DNA of 64,000 nucleotides from Oscillospiraceae bacterium (GCA_015065645.1 SVPW01000008.1:1-64000), one strand, 5' to 3'; shown: positions 8,843 through 17,127, counted from the stretch's first letter. Program-made: numbers and translations. Notes: generated by a model not told the origin, from the sequence alone.

Positions 8843-9604
8843 ATGACAAATGATACAAACGATTTTAACGGTATTGATATAAGCTCCGGCAGAATAGATC
8901 CTGAGCTTGATAGCGCTAACAGCCGTATAAAACGAGTTAATTTTAACACATTTTCCTCTTCTGACTATGCCACAAATGAGGCTTATAAAAGCCTGCGTAC
9001 AAATATTTTTTTCTGCGGCACAGACATTAAAACAATCTTGCTTACAAGCTGTGATGAAAACGAAGGTAAAAGCACCATTGCAACTGAGCTTACAAAAAGC
9101 CTTGCAGAATACGGTAAACGCACCCTGCTTATAGATGCCGATATGCGTAAATCCGTAATGCTCAAAAAGGGTGCCAAGGGTCGTGACATCATCGGTCTTT
9201 CCGAAGTGTTGTCAGGTCTTGCCACAGCAGAGGATGCAATTTATCACACACAGGACGCAAATTTTGATGTTATCTTTTCGGGTCATTTTCCACCAAATCC
9301 TGTTGAGCTTATCGGTAATGGAAACTTCAACCTGCTTTTGGATGAACTCAAAAAAATATATGATTATATTATAATTGACTCTCCTCCTTTGGGACTTGTT
9401 ATTGATGCGGCAGAAATTGCAGCTTTTTGTGACGGTGCAATTATGATTATCAGTAACGGTAAGATAAGCCGCAACAACGCAAAGCAGGTTAAGGCTCAGA
9501 TTGAAAAAAGCGGATGCCGTCTTTTGGGAGCAGTTCTTAACGAAACCGATAAAGACCGCCGCCTTTACAAAAAATATTATTACGGCAAAAACGAATATCG
9601 TTAA
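8843..9604 (+). CDS. CpsD/CapB-type bacterial tyrosine kinase
   Basis: A cytoplasmic BY-kinase (253 aa) related to MinD/ParA ATPases. Walker A is SCDENEGKSTIA near residue 72, Walker A' is LLIDADMRKS near residue 97, and Walker B is IIIDSPPLG near residue 177. The tail carries a tyrosine cluster (RRLYKKYYYGKNEY) of the kind that is autophosphorylated. It forms a two-gene unit with the preceding Wzz-type activator, is preceded by a good aaggag site, and is followed by a strong terminator. No cognate low-molecular-weight phosphatase or PHP phosphatase is adjacent. Confidence 0.92.
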   Translation: MTNDTNDFNGIDISSGRIDPELDSANSRIKRVNFNTFSSSDYATNEAYKSLRTNIFFCGTDIKTILLTSCDENEGKSTIATELTKSLAEYGKRTLLIDADMRKSVMLKKGAKGRDIIGLSEVLSGLATAEDAIYHTQDANFDVIFSGHFPPNPVELIGNGNFNLLLDELKKIYDYIIIDSPPLGLVIDAAEIAAFCDGAIMIISNGKISRNNAKQVKAQIEKSGCRLLGAVLNETDKDRRLYKKYYYGKNEYR

Positions 9605-9611
9605 ATTAAAG

Positions 9612-9650
9612 CAAACAGCCTCAAACGGAAATTCCGTTTGAGGCTTTCAT
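9612..9650 (+). terminator. Terminator after BY-kinase (left copy of a repeat pair)
   Basis: The hairpin agcctcaaac/gtttgaggct is followed by tttcatttttt. The 34-nt unit at 9612-9645 matches 10755-10788 at 32 of 34 positions. Confidence 0.9.
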
Positions 9651-9679
9651 TTTTTACACTTTCAGCTTAACATTTTTAA

Positions 9680-9708
9680 TTGATTTATCATATTCCTTAT
9701 GATATACT
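9680..9708 (+). promoter_or_regulatory. Promoter of the TIR gene
   Basis: ttgatt and tatact hexamers are separated by 17 nt, and a TG one base upstream of the -10 makes it an extended -10 promoter. The gene therefore has its own promoter and its own terminator. Confidence 0.6.
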
Positions 9709-9744
9709 AAAACAAAGGCTTATCGCACAAAGGGGGATTTGGCT

Positions 9745-10734
9745 ATGCCTGAACATAATGAAAATAATATCATTTATGATGCAGCTATCAGCTATCATCA
9801 CGATACCGGATTTTATATGGCGCATATAATTTTTTCAAGCCTGGCATTAAACGGCTATAAGGTATTTATGGATAAAAATATGAATTCGGGTGAGTATGAG
9901 GATAAAATCAAAAACGCAATTAGTAAATGTAAAAATTTTATTGTTATTCTTTTCCCTGATGACCTTGAAGAATGTAAAAACGAAAATAGTTGGCTTAGCC
10001 GTGAATCTGCATGGGCTGTTGAATATGGTGTTCCCAATATTATACCAATTATGTGCGATGGTTTTAAGTGGCCTAAAACCGATGAGGATTTATCCGAAAG
10101 TATGAAGGTGGTTATGAGGAATAACGGTTTGCCGATTCATAAGGATAAATCTTTGGATAAGGATTTAGATGATCTATGTGATAATTACATAAAAAATGTA
10201 AATCAATCAAAATCCGGCATTACAACCGATCAATTTTTTAATTATAATCTAAACGGCAGGATTGGCTTTACAATTAACGGCGTGGATATGGCTTTTCACG
10301 CAGGCAATCCTTGGTTAGAACCCGGAAGAAGAAAAAAGCTTCTCACAAACTCATTGGAAAAAAATATTCCTTTTCGTGTTCTTATAAATACGGTTGATGC
10401 CGCAGAAAGCATAGCTCAATATATGCGTGACGAAACAGGTTCTTATAAAAAATTCTCTGAAGTTCGTGAAATATGGAAAAAGCTTGCATCTCTTTATCCA
10501 AATGTTTTGGAGGTTAGGGAGTGTAATATCCCTCTTATTCATGTATATCACCATGTAAAATTCACCGATGATACAACCGGCAAACAATCAGGTGAAGCAC
10601 ATATAAGATATTATGCGTATAACAATACCATACCTGAAAATGTGTTTGAACATAAAATCAGCAGCTCCTCAAACCACTATTCTGTTTATACAGATGAATT
10701 TGAATTTTTATGGAAAAAGAGCACCAAATTATAA
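9745..10734 (+). CDS. TIR-domain protein with uncharacterised C-terminal domain
   Basis: The N-terminal ~150 residues form a bacterial TIR domain: YDAAISYHH at the start, VFMDKNM, FIVILFPDDLEE, and a WxxxE motif (SWLSRE) whose glutamate is the expected NADase catalytic residue. Bacterial TIR domains commonly cleave NAD+ or make signalling nucleotides in anti-phage immunity. Residues ~165-329 are a second, soluble domain I cannot name. It carries ECNIPLIHVYHHV and a tyrosine-rich C-terminus ending YTDEFEFLW, perhaps a sensor. The start is the ATG eight bases after aaggggg, not the TTG in the ORF track. The gene is monocistronic, flanked by near-identical terminators, and sits between unrelated housekeeping operons. 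An immune role is inferred. Confidence 0.82.
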   Translation: MPEHNENNIIYDAAISYHHDTGFYMAHIIFSSLALNGYKVFMDKNMNSGEYEDKIKNAISKCKNFIVILFPDDLEECKNENSWLSRESAWAVEYGVPNIIPIMCDGFKWPKTDEDLSESMKVVMRNNGLPIHKDKSLDKDLDDLCDNYIKNVNQSKSGITTDQFFNYNLNGRIGFTINGVDMAFHAGNPWLEPGRRKKLLTNSLEKNIPFRVLINTVDAAESIAQYMRDETGSYKKFSEVREIWKKLASLYPNVLEVRECNIPLIHVYHHVKFTDDTTGKQSGEAHIRYYAYNNTIPENVFEHKISSSSNHYSVYTDEFEFLWKKSTKL

Positions 10735-10754
10735 TATTTTCATCAAGCATTATA

Positions 10755-10797
10755 CAAACAGCCTCAAACGGAAGTTCCGCTTGAGGCTGTGTTTTTA
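10755..10797. terminator. Terminator after TIR gene (right copy of a repeat pair)
   Basis: The hairpin gcctcaaacgg/ccgcttgaggc is followed by tgtttttatta. It is almost identical to the terminator before the TIR gene. It also lies at the 3' side of the convergent dut gene. Confidence 0.88.
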
Positions 10798-10808
10798 TTA
10801 TTATATAT

Positions 10809-11252
10809 TTATTTGGTTCCCGTTGAACCAAAGCCACCGGCTCCACGGTCGGTTTCATCAAGAGACTGTGCCTCTTCAAAAGTGGCAGTTACAAAAGGTG
10901 CTATTACAAGCTGTGCCACCCGTTCACCATCGGCAATTTCCTGAATTTCATTTGAATGATTGTGAAGTGAAACCATTATTTCACCACGGTAGTCACTATC
11001 AATAACACCAACCTTGTTTGCAGGGGCAAGTCCACGCTTGGTTGCAATACCGCTTCTGGCATATATAAGGCCCACAAGCCCATCAGGAATCTGCATTGCA
11101 ATTCCTGTATGAATAAGCTTTGTTTCGCCCGGATTAAAGGTTACGGTTTCACCTGCGGTACAGGCATAAAGGTCAGCTCCTGCGGCTGCGGCAGAACCGT
11201 AACTTGGTGTTACTGCCGTTTTATCAAGACGAATAAATTTTACCGTTTGCAT
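10809..11252 (-). CDS. dut: dUTP diphosphatase
   Basis: A trimeric dUTPase (147 aa) that hydrolyses dUTP to dUMP and pyrophosphate. It keeps uracil out of DNA and supplies dUMP for thymidylate synthesis. All five family motifs are visible: AGADLYA, ARSGIATKRGL, GVIDSDYRGEI, GERVAQLVI, and the C-terminal RGAGGFGSTG. The start follows aagaggaat. It is the last gene of the nrdD-nrdG-dut group, 15 nt after nrdG. This links dNTP production with dNTP pool cleaning. Confidence 0.95.
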   Translation of the reverse strand: MQTVKFIRLDKTAVTPSYGSAAAAGADLYACTAGETVTFNPGETKLIHTGIAMQIPDGLVGLIYARSGIATKRGLAPANKVGVIDSDYRGEIMVSLHNHSNEIQEIADGERVAQLVIAPFVTATFEEAQSLDETDRGAGGFGSTGTK

Positions 11253-11267
11253 AAAATTCCTCTTTTC

Positions 11268-11834
11268 CTACATTCCATCGTGAATATCGCCTGTACCCAT
11301 TTTTCTAACCCAATTTCCCTCAAGCCACACAGCTTTTTGAGATTTGATAGATGTTTTTACATCAATTATGCGCTGGTTTGAAGAACCACGGAAAATAAGC
11401 GCCGGACTTTTAAGCTCCTCAACAAACTTTCCATCAACCAAAACATCAATGAGTGAAAGCATTTCATCTATGGTTTTCTTATCCCCCGGATTGCCGTTTA
11501 AAAGGTCCTTTTCAAAATCAAAGCCCGTAAAACACCAAATTTCCTTTTGGGGAATTTCTTTTTTTAAGCGCCTGAGCAGCGGCAATAAACCAATACGATT
11601 TTCCGGTTCAAAAGGTTCTCCGCCCAAAAGGGTAAAACCGTTTATATGTGACGGCTTTACCGCCTTTACTATTTCTTCAATCACCGCTTCATCAAATGGC
11701 TTTCCGTAATTAAAATCCCAAGCCTCTTTATTAAAGCAGTTTTTGCAGTAATGGCGGCATCCGCTTACAAACAGCGAAACCCTTACCCCGGGACCGTTTG
11801 CAATATCAAATTTTTTTATCGTTGCGTAGTTCAT
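11268..11834 (-). CDS. nrdG: Anaerobic ribonucleotide reductase activating protein
   Basis: A radical SAM activase (188 aa) that generates the glycyl radical on NrdD. The CxxxCxxC iron-sulfur motif is in GCRHYCKNCFN near residue 26, and the SAM-binding GGEP motif is in LLGGEPFEPEN near 77. The ORF track extends 17 residues too far. The start that makes sense is the ATG overlapping the nrdD stop codon by one base (TAATG), giving MNYATIKKFD. This coupling ensures translation with its partner. Confidence 0.95.
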   Translation of the reverse strand: MNYATIKKFDIANGPGVRVSLFVSGCRHYCKNCFNKEAWDFNYGKPFDEAVIEEIVKAVKPSHINGFTLLGGEPFEPENRIGLLPLLRRLKKEIPQKEIWCFTGFDFEKDLLNGNPGDKKTIDEMLSLIDVLVDGKFVEELKSPALIFRGSSNQRIIDVKTSIKSQKAVWLEGNWVRKMGTGDIHDGM

Positions 11835-14005
11835 TACAGGTGAAGTACACGTTCCTTTATTTCCTGAGTTCTGCCCTGATTCCAATACTGTGTTCCAATA
11901 TATCCGCAGGTTCTGCGTGCAACATTCATTGTAGCTTCATCGGTATTTCCGCAGTTAGGACAGGTCCAGATAAGCTTACCGTCATCGTTTTCTTTAATCT
12001 CTATTTCACCGTCAAAGCCGCACAGCTGGCAGAAATCACTCTTGGTATTAAGCTCAGCATACATTATGTTTTCATAAATGAACTGCATAACGCTGAGAAC
12101 GGCATCAAGGTTGTTCTGCATATCGGGAACTTCAACATAAGAAATTGCGCCTCCGGGAGAAAGTGCTTGGAACTTAGCCTCAAGTGCCAGCTTATCAAAA
12201 GCATCAATTTCTTCGGTAACATGAACATGATAGCTGTTTGTAATATAATTGCGGTCGGTAACGCCCTCAATCGTGCCAAAACGCTTTTGTAAAGCCTTTG
12301 CAAATTTATATGTTGTGCTTTCAAGCGGTGTGCCGTAAAGTGAATAGTCTATATTTTCATCAGCCTTCCACTTAGCGGTATACTCGTTAAGCTTCTTCAT
12401 TACCTCAAGACCGAACTCTTCACCCTCTGATTCGGTAAGCTTTTTACCTGTAACGGCATAAACGCACTCCCAAAGACCTGCATATCCAAGTGACAATGTG
12501 GAATAACCGCCGTGGAGGTACTTATCTATAGTCTCACCCTTTTCAAGGCGAAGCAGTGCACCGTGCTGCCAAAGAATTGGAGCCGCATCCGAAACCGTAC
12601 CGGTAAGTCTTTCATGGCGGCACTGTAATGCCCTATGGCAAAGCTCCATACGATCATCAAAAATCTGCCAAAATTTTTCTTTATCCTTTCCGGCTGAAAG
12701 ACCTATATCAACAAGGTTCACGGTAACAACGCCTTGGTTAAAACGGCCATAATACTTAGGCTTGCCGTTTTCATCAACAAACGGAGTTAAGAAGCTGCGG
12801 CAACCCATACAGGTATAGCAATGACCCTCACCATTTTTATCAATCTTGTTTTCAAGCATAATTTTTTCCGAGATATAATCCGGAACCATACGCTTAGCGG
12901 TACATTTTGCAGCAAGCTTGGTTAAATACCAATACTTAGTACCCTCACGAATATTATCCTCTTCAAGAACATAAATAAGTTTTGGGAATGCGGGGGTTAT
13001 CCAAACACCCTTTTCATTCTTAACACCCTGATAACGCTGACGCAAAGTTTCCTCAATAATAAGAGCCAAATCGTACTTTTCCTGTTCGGTTTTTGCCTCA
13101 TTAAGATACATAAATACCGTAACAAAGGGAGCCTGACCATTAGTGGTCATAAGGGTAACAACCTGATACTGAATCATTTGAACACCCTTGCGTATTTCCT
13201 CAAGCAAACGCTTTTCGGTAATGCGGTTTATCTGCTCTTCTGTAGGATTAAGCTCTGCCAATTCCTCACGAACCTCAACATTTATCTTCTTGCGGCTCAC
13301 ATCAACAAACGGAGCTAAATGTGTAAGGCTTATACTCTGTCCGCCATATTGGCAGGAAGCAACCTGTGCAATTATCTGGGTAGCTATATTACAAGCAGTT
13401 GAAAAGCTGTGTGGCTTTTCAATAAGTGTTCCGCTTATAACGGTGCCGTTTTGAAGCATATCCTCAAGATTTACAAGGTCACAGTTGTGCATATGCTGTG
13501 CAAAATAATCCGCATCATGGAAATGGATAATTCCCTGCTCATGTGCATCAACAATATCCTTAGGCAAAAGGATTCTCTTAGTAATATCCTTGCTTACTTC
13601 ACCCGCCATATAGTCACGCTGAACGCTGTTTACTGTGGGGTTTTTATTTGAATTTTCCTGCTTTACTTCCTCGTTATTGCACTCAATAAGGCTGAGTATC
13701 TGCTCATCGGTAGTATTGGACTTACGAACCAACGCACGGGTATAACGATAGGTTATATAACGGCGTGCCACCTCAAAAGCACGCTGATTCATTATCTGAT
13801 CCTCTACCATATCTTGTATTTCTTCCACACTCAGGGAACGGTTAATATTAGCGGCAGCACTCTCAACATCTTCTGCAATACGCTTAATCTGGATTGGTGT
13901 CATACGCTCACTCGGTACAACGCTGTCATTAGCCTTAGTTATAGCTACAATAATCTTATTGGGGTCAAAAACAACCTCTGAGCCGCTTCTTTTAATGATT
14001 TTCAT
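11834..14005 (-). CDS. nrdD: Anaerobic (class III) ribonucleoside-triphosphate reductase
   Basis: The oxygen-sensitive glycyl-radical enzyme that reduces ribonucleoside triphosphates (723 aa, normal length). An N-terminal ATP-cone allosteric domain covers residues ~3-92. The catalytic barrel carries the conserved Cys stretch CYTCMGCRSF. Near the C-terminus is a four-cysteine zinc site (CQLCGFDG and CPNCGNTDE), followed by the glycyl radical motif RRTCGYIG. No class I or II reductase is seen in this window, in keeping with an anaerobe. Regulation by NrdR is likely because a NrdR-box-like palindrome lies at the promoter. Confidence 0.97.
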   Translation of the reverse strand: MKIIKRSGSEVVFDPNKIIVAITKANDSVVPSERMTPIQIKRIAEDVESAAANINRSLSVEEIQDMVEDQIMNQRAFEVARRYITYRYTRALVRKSNTTDEQILSLIECNNEEVKQENSNKNPTVNSVQRDYMAGEVSKDITKRILLPKDIVDAHEQGIIHFHDADYFAQHMHNCDLVNLEDMLQNGTVISGTLIEKPHSFSTACNIATQIIAQVASCQYGGQSISLTHLAPFVDVSRKKINVEVREELAELNPTEEQINRITEKRLLEEIRKGVQMIQYQVVTLMTTNGQAPFVTVFMYLNEAKTEQEKYDLALIIEETLRQRYQGVKNEKGVWITPAFPKLIYVLEEDNIREGTKYWYLTKLAAKCTAKRMVPDYISEKIMLENKIDKNGEGHCYTCMGCRSFLTPFVDENGKPKYYGRFNQGVVTVNLVDIGLSAGKDKEKFWQIFDDRMELCHRALQCRHERLTGTVSDAAPILWQHGALLRLEKGETIDKYLHGGYSTLSLGYAGLWECVYAVTGKKLTESEGEEFGLEVMKKLNEYTAKWKADENIDYSLYGTPLESTTYKFAKALQKRFGTIEGVTDRNYITNSYHVHVTEEIDAFDKLALEAKFQALSPGGAISYVEVPDMQNNLDAVLSVMQFIYENIMYAELNTKSDFCQLCGFDGEIEIKENDDGKLIWTCPNCGNTDEATMNVARRTCGYIGTQYWNQGRTQEIKERVLHL

Positions 14006-14048
14006 ACTTTTCCACCTCTCAAAATATGCTATTTTAATAATTATATAA

Positions 14049-14103
14049 ACACAATATCTTGTGTGAGCAAATACTATTATATCATAACACTAAAAAAAAT
14101 CAA
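14049..14103 (-). promoter_or_regulatory. nrdD promoter with NrdR-box-like palindrome
   Basis: On the minus strand a tataat (plus 14076-14081) and a ttgatt (plus 14098-14103) are 16 nt apart. Just downstream of the -10, at 14049-14064, lies acacaatatcttgtgt. This closely resembles the known NrdR box (acaCwAtATaTwGtgt). Its position over the expected transcription start fits repression. I see only one clear box; NrdR sites often come in pairs. Confidence 0.65.
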
Positions 14104-14152
14104 GATGGAACTTTTAATTTTTCTTAAAAATAAGTTATTTTTAAAATTTTTG

Positions 14153-15031
14153 TCAATTTTGACGATTTTTCTGCTCATTTATAATCGGTTTAAAGCCTTC
14201 ACCTAAAATTTCACCGGCTTCGCTAACGGTTACAAAGGCACTGCTGTCACATTCACGCACTATTCTATATATTGTGGCAACCTCATGCGCACGCACAACA
14301 CACATAAGAAGCGTTCTATCATCCCCTGTATATCCGCCTTTTGCCTTTAAAACAGTTACCCCTCTTTGCAAAACATTACCTATCATTGAACAAATTTTTT
14401 CATGGGATTGGGAAATTATATAAATAAGCTTTCCCTTATCCGCACCGTAAAGCAAAAGATCCATCACCCTTGTGGAAGCGTAAATTGCAAGCACAGAATA
14501 AAGCGCACTTTCTATATTTCGATACACAAGTGCCGCAAATAAAACCACCGCTGCATCAAGTATTAAAATTATTTTTCCCACGGTAAAATGCTGAAAGCGG
14601 CGATTTATCAGCTTTGCGATTATATCTACCCCACCGGTTGTTGCACCACGCAATATTATAAGGCTCATACCCGTACCCAGACCTATTCCGCCAAAAACAG
14701 CCGCTAAAACCGGGTCAATCCTCACGCCCGAAAGGGTTGTTTCAAAAGCGGTCATTACCGATGAAAGAAATATTGTAACAATGCTTGTTTTAACAATAAA
14801 CATTCCACCAAATTTGAAAAGGGCTATTGCAAGCACAGGCAAATTCATAGCCATCAATGCAATTCCGCTTGGTATTGAGGTGAGGTGCTGAAAAAGTGTT
14901 GCAATACCCGCAAGCCCGCCCGGTGAAATTTCATTTGGAGAAAGGAGCTGTGTTACCGAAAAGGCAAAAAGAACACATCCCACTATATATAATAGGTAGT
15001 CAAAAATTACGGATAATGTTTTTTTAGACAT
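14153..15031 (-). CDS. YitT family membrane protein (DUF2179)
   Basis: A YitT/DUF161-type integral membrane protein (292 aa). About five or six transmembrane segments fill residues 8-200, with LSPNEISPGGLAGIA near 26 and a repeated GGIGLGTGMSLIILRGATTGGVDII stretch near 115. A soluble DUF2179 domain covers ~215-290 (MIGNVLQRGVTVLKAKGGY). The function of the family is not established; some members have been linked to export or metabolite transport. The start was moved to the ATG six bases after ggagg. The track start is a TTG inside the ribosome binding site. Confidence 0.85.
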   Translation of the reverse strand: MSKKTLSVIFDYLLYIVGCVLFAFSVTQLLSPNEISPGGLAGIATLFQHLTSIPSGIALMAMNLPVLAIALFKFGGMFIVKTSIVTIFLSSVMTAFETTLSGVRIDPVLAAVFGGIGLGTGMSLIILRGATTGGVDIIAKLINRRFQHFTVGKIILILDAAVVLFAALVYRNIESALYSVLAIYASTRVMDLLLYGADKGKLIYIISQSHEKICSMIGNVLQRGVTVLKAKGGYTGDDRTLLMCVVRAHEVATIYRIVRECDSSAFVTVSEAGEILGEGFKPIINEQKNRQN

Positions 15032-15236
15032 AAAAACCTCCAAAAAACAGTTATAGGAAAGTGCAATGAATATTTATTAATAATATATCCAAAAATAGAG
15101 GTTTAACGCATTTTTCAAGGATATGCAATTTAAAGCGTTTTTTTAAAAGCAATAACATTTATCGCTGTTTTTGTGGATAAAAATAAAAAATGATATTTTT
15201 TTGCAAATTTTTTTCTGATTTTCTTTGTATAAAGTA

Positions 15237-15265
15237 TTGTGTTTTTAAAAAATAATTGATATAAT
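15237..15265 (+). promoter_or_regulatory. Promoter of the NifU-like/GGGtGRT operon
   Basis: ttgtgt and tataat hexamers are separated by 17 nt, with a TG making an extended -10 (tgatataat). The rest of the 15032-15321 gap is AT-rich and shows no gene. Confidence 0.55.
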
Positions 15266-15321
15266 ATTTCTGTACGGTCGATTTTTGTAAAAACGACTAA
15301 AATACCGAAAGGAGTACATAT

Positions 15322-16014
15322 ATGAACTATTCACATGAAGTAGAAAATATGTGCCCACTTGCCAAGGGCGCATATCACGGTCCTGCTCCAATTCCGGAGG
15401 AGGGCAAATGGGTACAGGTTAAAGAAGTAAAGGATATTTCCGGTCTTACCCACGGTATCGGCTGGTGCGCTCCTCAGCAGGGCACCTGTAAGCTTACCCT
15501 TAATGTTAAAGAGGGTATTATCGAAGAAGCTTTGGTTGAAACACTCGGCTGCTCCGGTATGACACATTCTGCAGCTATGGCTTCAGAAATTCTTGTTGGT
15601 AAAACCTTGCTTGAAGCACTTAACACAGACTTAGTTTGTGACGCTATCAACACCGCTATGCGTGAATTATTCCTCCAGATAGTTTACGGTCGTACACAGA
15701 CCGCTTTCTCTGAGGATGGTTTGCCGATTGGTGCAGGTCTTGAGGACCTTGGTAAGGGACTTCGCTCACAGGTTGGTACAACCTTTGCTACAAAGGCAAA
15801 GGGCCCCCGTTACTTGGAGCTTGCTGAAGGCTATATCACCAAGATTGCTATTGATGAAAACAATGCTATCATCGGCTATAAGTTTGTACACCTTGGCAAG
15901 ATGATGGAAATGATTAAAAAGGGTATGGATGCAAATGAGGCTTTGGCAAAGGCAAGCGGTCAGTATGGCCGTGTTGATGATGCTGCAAGACTTATTGACC
16001 CCCGTGAAGAATAA
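15322..16014 (+). CDS. NifU-like iron-sulfur scaffold-related protein paired with GGGtGRT protein
   Basis: A 230-aa cytoplasmic protein of the group usually annotated as an iron-sulfur cluster assembly scaffold (NifU/IscU-like). Candidate ligand cysteines occur in GWCAPQQGTC near residue 50, in LGCSGMTH near 76, and in LVCDAIN. It lacks the tidy arrangement of canonical IscU, so a true scaffold function is uncertain. Codon choice is strongly biased (ggt/ggc, cgt, aac, atc), which indicates high expression. The ribosome binding site is aaaggag. The GGGtGRT gene follows by 17 nt with its own aaggaggaaa. The two almost certainly work together, but the reaction is not known. Confidence 0.75.
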   Translation: MNYSHEVENMCPLAKGAYHGPAPIPEEGKWVQVKEVKDISGLTHGIGWCAPQQGTCKLTLNVKEGIIEEALVETLGCSGMTHSAAMASEILVGKTLLEALNTDLVCDAINTAMRELFLQIVYGRTQTAFSEDGLPIGAGLEDLGKGLRSQVGTTFATKAKGPRYLELAEGYITKIAIDENNAIIGYKFVHLGKMMEMIKKGMDANEALAKASGQYGRVDDAARLIDPREE

Positions 16015-16031
16015 TAAGGAGGAAAAGAATA

Positions 16032-17033
16032 ATGGCATTATTTGAAAGTTATGACAGAAGAATAAATCAAATAAACGCAGAGCTTGCAAAGCACGGCATT
16101 TCCTCCATTGAGGAAGCTAAGGAAATCTGCGATAAAGCAGGTGTTGACGCTTATGAGATAGTTAAGGGCATTCAGCCTATCTGCTTTGAAAACGCTGCTT
16201 GGGCTTATGTTGTTGGTTGCGCTATCGCAATTAAGGATGAAGTTAAATCTGCTGCAGAGGCTGCTGAGAAAATCGGTCTTGGCCTCCAGTCCTTCTGTAT
16301 CCCCGGCTCCGTTGCTGATGACCGTAAGGTTGGTATCGGCCACGGTAACTTAGGCGCAATGCTTCTTCGTGAAGAAACCAAGTGTTTCGCATTCCTCGCA
16401 GGTCACGAATCCTTTGCTGCTGCTGAGGGTGCTATCGGTCTTGCAAAGAGTGCAAATAAAGCTCGTAAAGAACCGCTTAGAGTTATCCTTAACGGTCTTG
16501 GCAAGGATGCTGCTCAGATTATTTCCAGAATCAACGGCTTCACCTATGTTCAAACTAAGTTTGATTACTTCACAGGTGAGCTTGCAATCGTAAACGAAAC
16601 CGCTTACTCCACCGGCGAACGCTCAAAGGTTCGTTGCTACGGTGCTGACGATGTTCGTGAAGGCGTTGCTATCATGCACAAAGAGGGTGTTGATGTTTCC
16701 ATCACCGGTAACTCCACCAACCCCACCCGCTTCCAGCATCCCGTTGCAGGTACTTATAAGAAGGAATGCATTGAGCAGGGCAAGAAATACTTCTCAGTAG
16801 CTTCCGGCGGCGGTACAGGCCGTACACTCCATCCCGATAATATGGCTGCAGGTCCCGCTTCCTACGGTATGACCGATACTATGGGCCGTATGCACTCTGA
16901 CGCTCAGTTTGCAGGTTCTTCTTCCGTTCCTGCTCACGTTGAGATGATGGGACTTATAGGGGCCGGTAACAACCCAATGGTTGGTATGACTGTTGCTTGC
17001 GCAGTTGCAGTTAACGAAGCACTTAATAAGTAA
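16032..17033 (+). CDS. GGGtGRT protein (function unknown)
   Basis: A 333-aa soluble protein carrying the signature SGGGTGRTLHPDNMAAGPASYG near residue 255, the motif that names the GGGtGRT family. The function of the family is unknown. The glycine-rich signature could bind a phosphate-containing ligand, but that is a guess. Codon usage is extremely biased towards preferred codons up to about 16950. The last ~80 bases contain less favoured ones (gga, ata, ggg, gcc, cca). A second, damaged copy of exactly this 3' end lies at 19805-19901, on the far side of a low-GC island. The present 3' end may therefore have been replaced by an incoming element. Confidence 0.82.
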   Translation: MALFESYDRRINQINAELAKHGISSIEEAKEICDKAGVDAYEIVKGIQPICFENAAWAYVVGCAIAIKDEVKSAAEAAEKIGLGLQSFCIPGSVADDRKVGIGHGNLGAMLLREETKCFAFLAGHESFAAAEGAIGLAKSANKARKEPLRVILNGLGKDAAQIISRINGFTYVQTKFDYFTGELAIVNETAYSTGERSKVRCYGADDVREGVAIMHKEGVDVSITGNSTNPTRFQHPVAGTYKKECIEQGKKYFSVASGGGTGRTLHPDNMAAGPASYGMTDTMGRMHSDAQFAGSSSVPAHVEMMGLIGAGNNPMVGMTVACAVAVNEALNK

Positions 17034-17064
17034 TTCGTAATTCGGAATTCGTAATTCGGAATTA
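17034..17064. repeat. Short tandem repeat after GGGtGRT stop codon
   Basis: Two copies of the unit aattcgtaattcgg run directly after the stop codon. The block is partly palindromic around gaattc. It marks the left side of the island. Confidence 0.7.
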
Positions 17065-17065
17065 A

Positions 17066-17097
17066 AAGGACTTGGAGAATTTTCTCCAAGTCCTTGA
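17066..17097 (+). terminator. Terminator after GGGtGRT gene
   Basis: The inverted repeat aaggacttggagaa/ttctccaagtcctt has a short loop. The T-rich run is interrupted, and the -35 of the following antisense RNA promoter begins at its end. Confidence 0.75.
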
Positions 17098-17121
17098 CAT
17101 TTTTGAATGTTATGTTATAAT
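17094..17121 (+). promoter_or_regulatory. Consensus promoter of the antisense antitoxin RNA
   Basis: A perfect ttgaca and a perfect tataat are separated by 16 nt. This is among the strongest promoters in the window, and no open reading frame follows it on the plus strand. Confidence 0.8.
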
Positions 17122-17127
17122 ATAAGT

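Noticed and set aside
8843-9604. MinD/ParA chromosome-partition ATPase
   Set aside because: The deviant P-loop is shared, but the Wzz partner and C-terminal tyrosine cluster identify a BY-kinase.
10613-11005. Plus-strand ORF of 130 aa
   Set aside because: It spans the end of the TIR gene, a terminator and antisense dut; not coding.
11798-12292. Plus-strand ORF of 164 aa
   Set aside because: It is antisense to nrdD and nrdG; a shadow of two well-supported genes.
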